A stretch of 64,000 nt of DNA, from NCBI GenBank assembly GCA_049509915.1, contig JBEKZL010000017.1, forward strand, positions 1-64,000, read 5' to 3'. This DNA comes from JBEKYD01 sp049509915. GTDB lineage: Bacteria; Acidobacteriota; Terriglobia; Bryobacterales; Bryobacteraceae. The notes beneath the pieces are model-generated. The model did no database searches. It worked only from the letters and a program-made list of their open reading frames with translations, and was not told the DNA's origin. The position numbers and the translations under genes are program-made. This document shows, one piece after another, positions 16,828 to 25,832 of this stretch (positions within the stretch are counted from its first letter, which is position 1; every line of letters begins with the position of its first letter).

Positions 16828-17802
16828 ATGGTTCGGACGATGTTTCAGCCGGCCTTGCCAGCTCTGTTTCTTTTCTGCTCCATCGGCTCCGCATTTCAGG
16901 CCCCTTCCAGCGACGGTCCTTTGGATATAACGCCGCGCCCTAAGGCGCCCGCGTCAGCCACGCACCCAGACGCCCCCAGTGCGATTCGCGTGGATTCCTT
17001 CCTCGTCCTCATCCCCGCTCACGTGACCAACGAATTCGGCGCGATCATCGCGAACTTGACGGTGCACGATTTTCACATTACCGACGACAACGTTCCGCAG
17101 ACGATTACCCATTTTTCCAGAGAGGATGCGCCCGCTTCGATTGGCCTTGTCTATGATTGCAGCGGCAGCATGCGCGGCAAGATGCACCGTTCCGCCGCTG
17201 CCGCGGAAGCCTTTTTCCGCACCGCCAATCCGGCGGATGAATTCTTTCTGGTGGAAGTCGGCGACCGGGCCAAACTGGCAGTGCCATTCTCCATTCGGAC
17301 CGGCGATATTCTCAGCCGCATTTCAGCAACCAAGCCTTTCGGACGCACGGCCCTGCTCGACGCCCTCCAAGTGGCCATGACCCAAATGAAGAAAGCGCGC
17401 AATCTGCGTAGGGCTCTGGTCGTTCTTTCCGATGGCGGTGACAACCAGAGCCGCCACAATCTACGGCAAGTGAAGGCCGGGCTGCTTGAAGCGGACACGC
17501 AGGTTTATGCGATGGGCTTATTTAATGGGAGCGATCACAAGCTGACAAGGGAGGAGCGGCTCGGACCGGATTTACTTAGCGAACTCGCGGAACAGACCGG
17601 CGGGCGCCTCTATCCTGTAAGAAACCCGGACGAACTTTCGGCGATTAGTGCGCGTATCAGCGATGACGTGCGAACGCAATACGTGCTTGGGTATTCCCCT
17701 TTGAATGGCGCCCGCGATGGAAGGTATCATCGGGTAAAGGTAACGGTGAACTCGCCCGATTTGCGGGCTTACTACCGCTCCGGTTACTACGCCTTACAGT
17801 AA
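16828..17802 (+). CDS. VWFA-domain protein, acidobacterial type, exported
   Basis: 324 residues. A signal peptide (ALPALFLFCSIGSAFQAP) is followed by a beta-rich N-terminal part (about 50-110) with the segment LTVHDFHITDDNVPQTITHF. A von Willebrand factor A domain follows with the MIDAS motif DCSGSMRGK (D-x-S-x-S), then FGRTALLDAL and ALVVLSDGGDNQS. This arrangement matches the acidobacterial VWFA family (TIGR03436), which is expanded in these genomes. Its biological role is unknown; metal-dependent protein binding in the periplasm or outside is expected. Confidence 0.88.
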   Translation: MVRTMFQPALPALFLFCSIGSAFQAPSSDGPLDITPRPKAPASATHPDAPSAIRVDSFLVLIPAHVTNEFGAIIANLTVHDFHITDDNVPQTITHFSREDAPASIGLVYDCSGSMRGKMHRSAAAAEAFFRTANPADEFFLVEVGDRAKLAVPFSIRTGDILSRISATKPFGRTALLDALQVAMTQMKKARNLRRALVVLSDGGDNQSRHNLRQVKAGLLEADTQVYAMGLFNGSDHKLTREERLGPDLLSELAEQTGGRLYPVRNPDELSAISARISDDVRTQYVLGYSPLNGARDGRYHRVKVTVNSPDLRAYYRSGYYALQ

Positions 17803-17829
17803 AGGGCTCCGAGAGCGCCAGGTAGAGGC

Positions 17830-17857
17830 AAGGGGGGCAGGTGGGGGCTGCCCCCTT
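17830..17857. terminator. Bidirectional terminator-like hairpin
   Basis: aaggggggcag and ctgccccctt form a strong stem with a one-base bulge between the convergent VWFA and outer-membrane genes. AA/TT at the base gives short T-tracts on both strands. Confidence 0.6.
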
Positions 17858-17861
17858 CCAC

Positions 17862-18485
17862 TTACCAGCGGAAACCGAAAGTCACGGGTAGATAATCCGT
17901 GTGGTAATTCGCGGTAATTCGGTTGTACTTGGCTTCGGCGAAGAACTTGCCGTGCCAAATCGAACCAAATGCAATTCCTGCGCCGGCATCGAAACCTGGC
18001 TTGTTCACGCTGTACGAACCGATAACCTGAGTTACCGGGACCGCAGCGGTAAAAAACCCAAAATATGGATCGTACCCGGATACGAAAGCCGCAGAAGGCT
18101 GGGTAAAATCAATGTACCTGTGATACAGTCCGCCGCCGCCGGTAACATAGACGTCGAAGTGCGACTTCGGCGTAAGGTGGACGATGGGATCCAGGGTTGC
18201 GGAAAAAACGTGTACTCCGCCCCCGGGAACGCCAATACTCTGTAGCGTGGTACCGTTGATCCCGAATGAGTTGTAGTTCAGATCGACGAGCGCCCCAACC
18301 CACGAGTTGAAATTGACTCCGGCGCCGGCGCCCACATTCCAACCGTCGTTGAGATTACGCCCGGTGTTGCCGAGGGGTGTGGTGAAGCCTCCGCCCACGT
18401 TGAATGCGAAATGAGACATCTCCTGCGCGCTTGAGAGATTCAGCGCCGCAAGACCAAAGCAAGTTGCGAGAATAAGCGTTTTCAT
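17862..18485 (-). CDS. Outer-membrane beta-barrel protein
   Basis: 207 residues behind a good ribosome site (GGAGG). The signal peptide (MKTLILATCFGLAALNLSSA) is followed by alternating hydrophobic beta strands and Gly-rich turns (FNVGGGFTTPLGNTGRNLND, WNVGAGAGVNF, FDAGAGIAFGSIWHGKFFAE). It ends with an aromatic residue (FGFRW), the signal recognised by the BAM complex. The size suggests an eight-stranded barrel like OmpW/OmpX or PF13505-type proteins. Function is unknown. Confidence 0.8.
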   Translation of the reverse strand: MKTLILATCFGLAALNLSSAQEMSHFAFNVGGGFTTPLGNTGRNLNDGWNVGAGAGVNFNSWVGALVDLNYNSFGINGTTLQSIGVPGGGVHVFSATLDPIVHLTPKSHFDVYVTGGGGLYHRYIDFTQPSAAFVSGYDPYFGFFTAAVPVTQVIGSYSVNKPGFDAGAGIAFGSIWHGKFFAEAKYNRITANYHTDYLPVTFGFRW

Positions 18486-18617
18486 TGAGTTAAATAACCT
18501 CCAGAGTATTGAGCTGCCCCTGAAAAGCTAGCTCTCGCCTTTACTTATGCAAGAACAACGCCTATGTTAGTAATCCTACGTTGGAGGCGCAGCACCTTCC
18601 ACGCCGTAAAAACACTG

Positions 18618-18651
18618 TGGGGCAGCCCACGGTTCTTCGTGGCCTGCCCCA
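18618..18651. repeat. GTGGGGCAG-type palindrome
   Basis: tggggcag...cccac pairs with gtggcctgcccca around a short loop. It belongs to the dispersed palindrome family and sits just beyond the DJ-1/PfpI gene, where it could end transcription. Confidence 0.6.
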
Positions 18652-18710
18652 TAATTAGCTGCTTTCGTCGAGCAGCCCTATAGGCGCGTGGTTTCCGTTG
18701 CCTGCGCGGC

Positions 18711-19310
18711 CTAAGCGCTCCGTTGCTGTTGGGCGATATGGCCCGCTTCGGAGTCCGCCTGTTTGTGCCCCTTTTCCGCCAATACTTCGATCAGCGTCCG
18801 ATTGAACGCTGGAATATCGGCCGGCTTGCGGCTGGTTACCAGACCGCGGTCCACCACTACTTCGCTGTCCTGCCACGCGCCGCCGGCGTTGCGGATATCC
18901 GTTTTGAGTGATGGCCAGGATGTAAGTTTGCGGCCTCTAACTATGTCCGCTTCAACCAACATCCATGGCCCATGGCAAATCGCGGCAATAGGCTTGCCGG
19001 CCTCCGCGAATGCCTTCACAAACCGCACGGCTTGCGCGTCTGTGCGCAACCTATCCGGATTTGCCACGCCGCCCGGAAGCAAAAGGGCCTGATATTGAGA
19101 AGGAGAAACCGAACCCAGTTTTGCATCAACGGGGAACTTGTTGCCTTTCTCGTCGTGGTTCATGCCTTGAACCTCATTCTTTTCGAGCGCGATTAGGTCC
19201 ACCTCCGCTCCCGCCTCTTCGAGCGCCTTTCGCGGCTCGGTCATCTCGACTTGCTCGAAGCCATCGGTAGCTAATATGGCGATGCGGTAACCCGCTAGTG
19301 CTTTTGACAT
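18711..19310 (-). CDS. DJ-1/PfpI family protein (type 1 glutamine amidotransferase-like)
   Basis: 199 residues. It starts MSKALAGYRIAILATDGFEQ and contains the nucleophile elbow AAICHGPWMLVEA (Cys near residue 108, followed by His), with ALLLPGGVANPDRLRTD before it and a conserved-looking ITDLRNAGG-type segment (TDIRNAGGAWQDSEVVVDRG). This is the PfpI/YhbO-like branch, whose members act as stress-linked protease/deglycase-like enzymes. It may form a two-gene unit with the ferritin-like gene, which starts 15 bp upstream on the same strand. Confidence 0.85.
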   Translation of the reverse strand: MSKALAGYRIAILATDGFEQVEMTEPRKALEEAGAEVDLIALEKNEVQGMNHDEKGNKFPVDAKLGSVSPSQYQALLLPGGVANPDRLRTDAQAVRFVKAFAEAGKPIAAICHGPWMLVEADIVRGRKLTSWPSLKTDIRNAGGAWQDSEVVVDRGLVTSRKPADIPAFNRTLIEVLAEKGHKQADSEAGHIAQQQRSA

Positions 19311-19325
19311 GTTGTTCGCCCCTGG

Positions 19326-19847
19326 TTAAGACGCCGCCCTCCTGGACGATACTGTCCTGGCTTCGATATTGACCTGGCTATTTGCGATTTGGGTAAGTTT
19401 CTTATCGGCCGCCATTTCTTCGTCGAGAGTTTGCTTCAGCACCGCGGCGGCGCGCTCCTGCCCCATTTGTTGGGCATAAGTGCGCACGGTGCCATAGGCG
19501 GCAATCTCGTAGTGCTCCACGCGCTGGCATGCCGAAATGATGGCGGCATCGCGAACCTCCGGCTCGGCGTCCTTGCCCAGCATTTCCTCACCCTCTTCGA
19601 GTATGCCCTGCATGCCCTTGCATTTTTGTTTCTTGGGCTCCTCTCCGTGCATCTCGAATACCTCCTCGAGCCGCGACACATGGCCGCGTGTCTCTTCCAG
19701 ATGGTGCTCCAGCGCGCGCCGCAGCTCGGCCGACGCCGCTTTCTCGATTACCTTGGGTAGTGCTTTGAAAATTTGATCTTCCGCGCTATACAGGTCCTTC
19801 AGTTCACTTAGATACAATTCATGAAGCGATTCGAATTTCATCGACAA
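19326..19847 (-). CDS. Ferritin-like protein of the YciE/YciF type (DUF892)
   Basis: 173 residues behind GGAGG. The sequence is helical with a repeated E-x-x-H pattern typical of this family: LHELYLSELKDLYSAEDQIF at the N-terminus, LEHHLEETRGHVSRLEEVFE, CQRVEHYEIAAYGTVRTYAQ, and LDEEMAADKKLTQIAN. These residues can form a di-iron site. YciE/YciF-like proteins are stress induced in other bacteria, and pairing with a PfpI-type gene supports a stress role. It is the first gene of the pair. Confidence 0.88.
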   Translation of the reverse strand: MSMKFESLHELYLSELKDLYSAEDQIFKALPKVIEKAASAELRRALEHHLEETRGHVSRLEEVFEMHGEEPKKQKCKGMQGILEEGEEMLGKDAEPEVRDAAIISACQRVEHYEIAAYGTVRTYAQQMGQERAAAVLKQTLDEEMAADKKLTQIANSQVNIEARTVSSRRAAS

Positions 19848-20195
19848 ATACCTCCAGCTCTAAGCTTGACGCGCAGCGTGGCGGCCTCGCAAGGGATAAG
19901 CCATTCCATTGGTGGTGGCAGTTACATTTGGGCAGAGTTAGTTCGATAAGATCGGCACGAATCCGGCGCCAGCTGTGAAAGTGGCCCTACTTAGTTGCAA
20001 AATCGGAGCTGGCTCCCGCTAGTTTCGAGGGCTTTCGCCAGTTGATTACAAACTGTCGTGAAACGATTACGTGAAACGAGCATTTCAGTCGGCGGCGAGG
20101 GCTGCTCCGCCTCCGCGGCTCCGGCTGGCGGGCTCGGTGGCTTTCCGCCGCCGAACACGCGGTGATGTGACCGGGTGATACAATGGCGCGCGATT
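19848..20195. other. Divergent intergenic region
   Basis: No gene is seen in these 348 bp. It should contain the promoter of the ferritin-like/PfpI pair (minus) and the rhamnulokinase promoter (plus). The clearest signal is TACAAT at 20179-20184, ending 12 nt before the rhaB ATG. Confidence 0.45.
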
Positions 20196-21605
20196 ATGTC
20201 GAACTACCTGGCGGTGGATCTGGGAGCCGAGAGTGGACGGGTGATGCTGGGTGAGCTGGCGGGCGGCCGGCTGACACTGGAAGAGGTGCGGCGTTTTCCG
20301 AACCAGCCGGTGGAACTGCCTTCCGGGTTCTATTGGGACGCCTTTCGCCTGTTTCACGAGATCGAAGAGGGGCTGAGTGTTGCCGGGCGCGAGCGCAAAC
20401 TGGCCGTGGCCGGCATCGGCGTGGACACCTGGGGCGTGGATTTCGGGCTGGTGGCGGCCGATGGCGGGCTGATCGATTGCCCTCGCCATTACCGCGATGT
20501 GCGCACCATCGGGATTCCGGAGCGGCTGTTTGAAGCGGTGCCGAGGTGGGAGGTTTTTTCGCGCACCGGCATCCAGATCATGTCCATCAATTCGCTCTAC
20601 CAGTTGTACGCGATGCGGCTGGCGGGGGCGGCCGCGCTGAACGATGCGGACCGCCTGCTGTTCATGCCAGACCTTTTCAACTACTGGCTCACGGGCGAGA
20701 AGCGCAGCGAAGTGACGATTGCGAGCACCTCGCAGTTCTATGACGCGCGAACGCGGCAGTTCGACGCCGAATTGCTCGACAAGCTGCGAATACCGGCGCG
20801 CATCCTGAGCGAACTGGTGGAACCGGGGCGCAGCGTGGGCAGGCTGCTGCCGCGGTTGGCCGTTTCGACGGGCCTGGGCCCGGTGACCGTCTACGCAACG
20901 GCGGCGCACGATACCGCCTCGGCGGTCGCGGCGGTACCGGCTCAGGGTGGGGGTGATTGGTGCTACATCAGCTCCGGAACGTGGTCGTTGATGGGCGTGG
21001 AGCTGGAGGCTCCGCTCATCGACGGGCGCTCCTACGAGCTGAACTATACCAACGAAGCCGGGGTGGAAGGGCGCACACGCCTGCTCAAGAATATCGCCGG
21101 GTTGTGGCTGCTGCAGGAATGCCGGCGAGCGTGGGCCGCCACCGGCGAGCGCTTCGGGTACGAAGATCTGGTCGAGATGGCCGAGAAAGCAGGTCCGGCC
21201 AAAGCCATTGTTAATCCCGACGACTTTCTGCAGCCGGGCGACATGCCCAACCGCATCGCAGATTGGTGCCGGGCCCGAGACATGGCCCCGCCCCAGACGC
21301 CCGGGGAATTCTGCCGCGTCATCCTGGAAAGTCTGGCGCATCGCTACCGCGATGTACTGGAAGGGCTGGAAAAGCTGACAGGCCGCCAGATTCGCACCAT
21401 CCACATCGTGGGAGGCGGCAGCCGCAACGCGCTGCTCAATCGGCTGGTGGCGCAGGTGACGGGGCGGACCGTGGTGGCGGGACCGGTGGAAGCTACTGCG
21501 GCCGGCAACGTGCTAGTGCAGGCGATCGGCGCCGGCGAAGTCCGCAACCTGGAAGAGGCCCGCGCCATCGTGCGACGGTCGTTCGAGATCCGCACGTTTC
21601 AGTAA
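20196..21605 (+). CDS. rhaB: Rhamnulokinase
   Basis: 469 residues from MSNYLAVDLGAESGRVMLGE; the in-frame ATG at 20175 overlaps the promoter box. Rhamnulokinase phosphorylates L-rhamnulose with ATP in the cytosol. The FGGY-kinase fold is shown by the N-terminal phosphate loop (DLGAESGRV), GVDTWGVDFGLVAADG (substrate side), GDWCYISSGTWSLMGVELEA and HIVGGGSRNALLNRL (C-terminal ATPase motif). GTWSLMGVE-type segments are characteristic of rhamnulokinases rather than xylulokinases. No rhaA or rhaD is adjacent, so the rest of the pathway is elsewhere. Confidence 0.9.
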   Translation: MSNYLAVDLGAESGRVMLGELAGGRLTLEEVRRFPNQPVELPSGFYWDAFRLFHEIEEGLSVAGRERKLAVAGIGVDTWGVDFGLVAADGGLIDCPRHYRDVRTIGIPERLFEAVPRWEVFSRTGIQIMSINSLYQLYAMRLAGAAALNDADRLLFMPDLFNYWLTGEKRSEVTIASTSQFYDARTRQFDAELLDKLRIPARILSELVEPGRSVGRLLPRLAVSTGLGPVTVYATAAHDTASAVAAVPAQGGGDWCYISSGTWSLMGVELEAPLIDGRSYELNYTNEAGVEGRTRLLKNIAGLWLLQECRRAWAATGERFGYEDLVEMAEKAGPAKAIVNPDDFLQPGDMPNRIADWCRARDMAPPQTPGEFCRVILESLAHRYRDVLEGLEKLTGRQIRTIHIVGGGSRNALLNRLVAQVTGRTVVAGPVEATAAGNVLVQAIGAGEVRNLEEARAIVRRSFEIRTFQ

Positions 21606-21838
21606 GTCCGCGCGAACGTTGCGGAATTGTCATCCTAGGAAAGACCATCCCGGAGATCTCCTGCCAAGCCTGCGGCGTACTACACCCGGGCGTTCGGGCC
21701 GTGGCTGGTGCGGCGGGCTTAACCAAAATAAACCAATGAGTTAACGCTAATGCTCGGGGATGTAAGCGTCGTGCAATGATGGCGCGCATAGAAATTTTCA
21801 ATTGGACCGAATTGGTCCGCGGGCGTTAGGGTGGAACT
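21606..21838. other. Intergenic region upstream of the GAF-ANTAR gene
   Basis: No gene. A GGACC-gaatt-GGTCC inverted repeat at 21811-21825 overlaps a direct repeat of aattgg. It lies about 14 nt before the start codon and could be an operator. A ribosome site (gggtgg) precedes the ATG. Confidence 0.35.
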
Positions 21839-22633
21839 ATGACTGCCAATGCACTCGCCAAAGCGCCGGAAAGTCAAATCTCGATTCTGCACCGCATTAG
21901 CAACATTGTCAGCTCCCATCTGGGGCTCGACGAAATCCTCGGAGAAGTGATCGCCCTTACCCTGCAGGCTACCGCCTGCGATGCCTGTCTGGTTTACCTG
22001 CTGGACTGCGAGTCAGATGAGCGCGATCTGGTCCTGCGCGCTTCGCAACTGCCCCACAGCGCCGCGGTCGGCAGCCTGCGAATGAAGGCCGGAGAAGGCG
22101 TGACCGGCTGGGTAGCGGAAAACAAAACGCCGGTGGCGCTTACTTCGAAGGCTTACGACGATCCGCGATTCAAAGCCTTTCAAACGCTGGTGGAAGATAC
22201 CTACGAAGCTCTGCTTTCGGTGCCGCTGATTTCGAGCGGCGAGGTGATCGGCGTGGTTAACGTACACCATCGCAGTGCTCACAAGCACACGCGCGACGAG
22301 TGCAACATGCTCGGCTTCATCGGAGAACAGCTCGGAAACGTGATCTCCCGTTCGCAACTCGCCCGGGCAAACGAAAGGCTGATGGAAGAGACCGCCGAAA
22401 TGCGCCGCGAGTTGGAGACGCGCAAGCTGGTGGAGAGGGCCAAAGGTATTCTGCAATTGCGCTACGGGATCAGCGAGGAGGACGCCTACTTCCGTCTGCG
22501 CAACCAGAGCCGCCGCATGCGCCGGCCCATGAAGGAACTGGCCGAAGCGATTATCCTGTCCGAAGATCTCACCCGGCAACCGGGCGCCCAAGCCGCGCAA
22601 GCGGGCCGTGCGGGCCTGGAAATGAGCGCGTAA
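21839..22633 (+). CDS. GAF-ANTAR regulator (RNA-binding antiterminator type)
   Basis: 264 residues. The GAF sensor domain covers about 17-170 (LGLDEILGEVIALTLQATAC ... MKAGEGVTGWVAENKTPVAL ... YEALLSVPLISSGEVIGVVN). A helical linker leads to an ANTAR domain at about 190-245 with the hallmark KLVERAKGILQLRYGISEED AYFRLRNQS pattern. ANTAR domains bind paired hexaloop hairpins in nascent RNA and prevent termination. No such target is obvious next to the gene, so the regulon is unknown. Ligand specificity of the GAF domain cannot be read from sequence. Confidence 0.9.
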   Translation: MTANALAKAPESQISILHRISNIVSSHLGLDEILGEVIALTLQATACDACLVYLLDCESDERDLVLRASQLPHSAAVGSLRMKAGEGVTGWVAENKTPVALTSKAYDDPRFKAFQTLVEDTYEALLSVPLISSGEVIGVVNVHHRSAHKHTRDECNMLGFIGEQLGNVISRSQLARANERLMEETAEMRRELETRKLVERAKGILQLRYGISEEDAYFRLRNQSRRMRRPMKELAEAIILSEDLTRQPGAQAAQAGRAGLEMSA

Positions 22634-22871
22634 CGAAGTTGTAGATGGCGGCCAGCGCCGCCGATCGACGGCCGCTGCCGGTGCAACCGGGAGCCCCGCG
22701 CCGAATCGTAACCAATCTGAACGAGACCGGCGGTGGGCCTTGGGTGACCCGCCGCCGGTCCCCGGCCGACTCCGCAAGTCTCTCTCTCCGCCCGAGAACA
22801 CCAAGTCCCAAAGTAAGAAACGGCAGGAGCCTCCGCTCCTGTCCAAACCATCGATCGCTCTTGGAGGAACG

Positions 22872-23795
22872 ATGCCTAAAAGAAGATACAGTCGCAGTGC
22901 ATCCGTACCCCGGATGGCCGGGGTTGCGCTATTTCTGGCGCTTTCGTTGAACGGCTTTTCGCAGATACCCGACGAGCGGACGTTTGTCGTGGCGTTGCGA
23001 TCCGATTCCGTCCCACCCGTCAACCAGATTACCGCCGAATTACTGGACCATAACCATCAAACCGTGGCGCAAGCTCCGCTCACGAGCGACGGCGAGTTCA
23101 TGTTCAGAGGCGTAGCGTACGGCGAGTATTGGCTGGTGGTCACCGACGGCCGCGGCAATACGCTGAGCCAGACTCCGGTCTCGGTTACGGCAGGCGCGAC
23201 GACTACGGAACTTCAGCTTGATCTGCCCAGGAACGAGCGGCCACCTTCGGGCGGTGTTTCAGTGTCCGACTTGCAAAAGCCGCCCGCTCGGGAGGCTGTG
23301 CGCGCAGCCGAAGCGGCAAGAAAGCAGAGCGCCGCGGGGCGCGACGACAAAGCGGCCACGCTGCTGGAGAAGGCGATTGGAGTGTCGCCCGATTTTGGCG
23401 GCGCCTACACCAATCTGACCGCTTCCTATATCCGACTGGGCAGAAACGATCAGGCGATCGCGACGGCAAAGCGAGCGATCGACCTTGCCATCCGCGTCAC
23501 GGGCAAGCCGAATGCCGCCGACCTGTCTAACCTGGCCTGCGCGCAAATCCGCGAGAGGCGGTTCGCCGAAGCGGTTGTCAATGCCAGGCGCGCGGTCGAA
23601 ATGGAGCCGGGTTCCGACAAGGCGCACCTGCTCTACGGCGACGCGCTGGCGGGCTCGGGCGGCGACTTGCGGGAGGCCGCGCAACACCTGGAAATCGCCG
23701 CCAAAACGCTCCCAAGCGCCCAGCCGATCCTGGATGCCGTGCGCCTCCAGTTGGCGCGATCGTCCATTATAGCGACCCGTTCCACCAAGCCGTAG
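22872..23795 (+). CDS. Exported TPR protein with an N-terminal carboxypeptidase-regulatory-like domain
   Basis: 307 residues from the ATG at 22872, directly after TTGGAGGAAC. A signal peptide (MAGVALFLALSLNGFSQIPD) leads to a small beta domain (TFVVALRSDSVPPVNQITAE ... GEFMFRGVAYGEYWLVVTDG) resembling the carboxypeptidase-regulatory/CNA-B-like fold. The C-terminal half holds tetratricopeptide repeats (AARKQSAAGRDDKAATLLEK, NLTASYIRLGRNDQAIATAK, ANLACAQIRERRFAEA-like). It is likely a periplasmic or outer-membrane scaffold. The in-frame ATG at 22740 is rejected because the ribosome site marks the later start. Confidence 0.75.
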   Translation: MPKRRYSRSASVPRMAGVALFLALSLNGFSQIPDERTFVVALRSDSVPPVNQITAELLDHNHQTVAQAPLTSDGEFMFRGVAYGEYWLVVTDGRGNTLSQTPVSVTAGATTTELQLDLPRNERPPSGGVSVSDLQKPPAREAVRAAEAARKQSAAGRDDKAATLLEKAIGVSPDFGGAYTNLTASYIRLGRNDQAIATAKRAIDLAIRVTGKPNAADLSNLACAQIRERRFAEAVVNARRAVEMEPGSDKAHLLYGDALAGSGGDLREAAQHLEIAAKTLPSAQPILDAVRLQLARSSIIATRSTKP

Positions 23796-23944
23796 GCAGC
23801 GAGGGGTGGGGGTCGGGTAGACGACGGTCCGGGCCGTCTGTCCAGCGGCCCGGCCAGGCTCGACAGACCACAAACGGAGGCTGCCCGTACCACCCGGCTC
23901 GCCGCGATTCGGGCGGCCCGCTGACGGTGCCATTCACGCTGTTG

Positions 23945-23950
23945 TACGAT
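23945..23950 (+). promoter_or_regulatory. -10 box of the uppS-cdsA operon
   Basis: TACGAT (4-5 of 6 to consensus) ends 14 nt before the uppS ATG at 23964, giving a leader of roughly 7 nt. Confidence 0.4.
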
Positions 23951-23963
23951 AAGGGATTACTGC

Positions 23964-24800
23964 ATGAAGGCACTACTCGAATCGCTGACGCCGGGAGAGC
24001 GCGATTGGCAACTGGCACAAGCGATTGACGGCTCCCGCCTCCCGGCGCACATTGCCATCATCATGGACGGCAACGGCCGTTGGGCGGGGCGCAGGCTGCT
24101 GCCGCGCGTGGCCGGACACAAAGCGGGGGTGGGTCCGGTGCGCTCCACGGTGGAAACCTGCGCGCGCATGGGGATCAAGGCCCTCACCCTCTACGCATTC
24201 TCGGTGGAGAACTGGAAACGGCCGCGGCACGAAGTCGAAACTCTGTGGCGCCTGCTGCGCTATTACCTTAAGCAGGAGTTGGGGAACCTGCAAAAGAACG
24301 ACATCCGGCTGCAGGCGATCGGGCGGCTGGATGCGTTGCCGGGGGAAGTGCGCCGCGAGCTGGAATCGGTGGTGGAAGCCACCTCGGCCAATAGAAGACT
24401 GCTGGTGAATCTGGCCATCAATTACGGCGGGCGCGCCGAGATCGTTGACGCGGTCAACTCGATTCTCGACGTGGCGCGCCTGGATGGCAGCATCGCCTCC
24501 CTCAAGCTGGACGAAGAACTGATCGCCGCCAACCTGTACACGGCCTGCTGCCCCGATCCCGACCTGTTGATCCGCACCTCCGGCGAAATGCGCCTCAGCA
24601 ATTTCCTGTTGTGGCAAATTGCCTATGCCGAGCTGGTGGTGACCGAAACCTTGTGGCCGGATTTTACTCAAACCGATCTGTTGCAGGCCGTGCTGGAGTA
24701 CCAGAAGCGCGACCGCCGTTATGGCGGATTGAGCCGCGACCCGCGTTCGAGCGTGGCCACTGGTGAAGACGCGTTGATGCCCGCGCTCGGCTCCTCATGA
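23964..24800 (+). CDS. uppS: Isoprenyl (undecaprenyl) diphosphate synthase
   Basis: 278 residues. The enzyme condenses isopentenyl diphosphate onto farnesyl diphosphate to make the C55 lipid carrier for wall and O-antigen synthesis. The signature AIIMDGNGRWAGRRLLPRVA (about 31-50) has the catalytic Asp and phosphate-binding residues. LTLYAFSVENWKRP and RTSGEMRLSNFLLWQIAYAE are the conserved cis-prenyltransferase regions III and V. The gene overlaps cdsA by 4 bp (ATGA at 24797-24800), the usual uppS-cdsA order. Confidence 0.95.
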   Translation: MKALLESLTPGERDWQLAQAIDGSRLPAHIAIIMDGNGRWAGRRLLPRVAGHKAGVGPVRSTVETCARMGIKALTLYAFSVENWKRPRHEVETLWRLLRYYLKQELGNLQKNDIRLQAIGRLDALPGEVRRELESVVEATSANRRLLVNLAINYGGRAEIVDAVNSILDVARLDGSIASLKLDEELIAANLYTACCPDPDLLIRTSGEMRLSNFLLWQIAYAELVVTETLWPDFTQTDLLQAVLEYQKRDRRYGGLSRDPRSSVATGEDALMPALGSS

Positions 24801-25588
24801 AGCGGGTTCTCACCGCGGCCGCGCTTATCCCCATCGTCGTCTATGTAGTGCTGCTGGCGAGCCCCTGGGTTCTGTGGGCGGTGGTGGCGGTGGCGGCGTT
24901 CCTCAGCTTTCGGGAATACCGCGAGATGATCCGGGGGGCGGGTTCGGGCGATCCCGGGCTGTTCGTCTACGGCGCCGGTCTGTGGTTGCTGGCGGCGGCG
25001 CTGCCGGGGGCGCCGTCGGGCGCGGGCGCACTGATAGTTGTGGTGGCGGCGATGCTTGCCATGGCTCTGGCGATGCGAACGGCCGACTTATCGCAGGCCC
25101 TCGGGCGCGCCTCGGCAAGCGTGCTGGGCCTGGTCTACATTTTCGGCTGCTGGAGCTACGCCATCCCGCTCCACCGGACCAACCGGCACTGGCTGATGTT
25201 CGCCCTGCTGGTTTGCTGGGCGGGCGATATGGGCGCGTATTATGTCGGCCGCGCCTTCGGCAGGCACCGGCTGGCGGAGCGCGTCAGCCCCAAGAAATCC
25301 TGGGAAGGGGCGGCGGCATCAGTGGCGACTTCGGTGCTGCTGGCGGGCGGATACCTGGCGTACTTCGTCCGCGGCATGGCCTGGTGGCACGTGGTGGCGC
25401 TCTCGGCGCTGGCCAACGTCGCCGGCCAAATCGGAGACCTGGCCGAATCCGCCATTAAGCGCGGCGTGGGCGTGAAGGACAGCGGCTCGCTGCTACCCGG
25501 CCACGGCGGCTTCCTGGACCGCGTGGACAGCACGCTGTTCGTGCTGCCGGTGGTGTGGGTGTACGTGGCGCTCGTGGCGGGGCGGTAA
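24797..25588 (+). CDS. cdsA: Phosphatidate cytidylyltransferase
   Basis: 263 residues, making CDP-diacylglycerol from phosphatidate and CTP in the inner membrane. Six to eight hydrophobic segments are present (for example RVLTAAALIPIVVYVVLLAS). The C-terminal CdsA signature is clear: WAGDMGAYYVGRAFGRHRLA, then SPKKSWEGAAAS, and KRGVGVKDSGSLLPGHGGFL DRVDS with the acidic residues that bind magnesium. Translational coupling to uppS supports joint envelope-lipid function. Confidence 0.95.
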   Translation: MKRVLTAAALIPIVVYVVLLASPWVLWAVVAVAAFLSFREYREMIRGAGSGDPGLFVYGAGLWLLAAALPGAPSGAGALIVVVAAMLAMALAMRTADLSQALGRASASVLGLVYIFGCWSYAIPLHRTNRHWLMFALLVCWAGDMGAYYVGRAFGRHRLAERVSPKKSWEGAAASVATSVLLAGGYLAYFVRGMAWWHVVALSALANVAGQIGDLAESAIKRGVGVKDSGSLLPGHGGFLDRVDSTLFVLPVVWVYVALVAGR

Positions 25589-25832
25589 AGGGAAAACAGG
25601 GCTGCCAACAAGCAGAAAGTCGAGCGAAACCCGCCTGCTATGTTCTGGCCAATAGTCCACTTTGACATTCCATTTCCCTTCTCGCTTCTTCTGCTTACTC
25701 ATGTTCCTATCGGCAGCGATCCCCGGAAACAGAAGGCCGGACTTCAAAGAAATCATTGGTGCCGCCATGTCTTGGTCCCCGAAACGGCCTTGAGTTGAGG
25801 TGGTCTGCCCCGCTCAGGGATGTTGGCGCTCT
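25589..25832. other. Gap between convergent genes
   Basis: 244 bp with no gene. No strong hairpin with a T-run was found. Confidence 0.4.
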
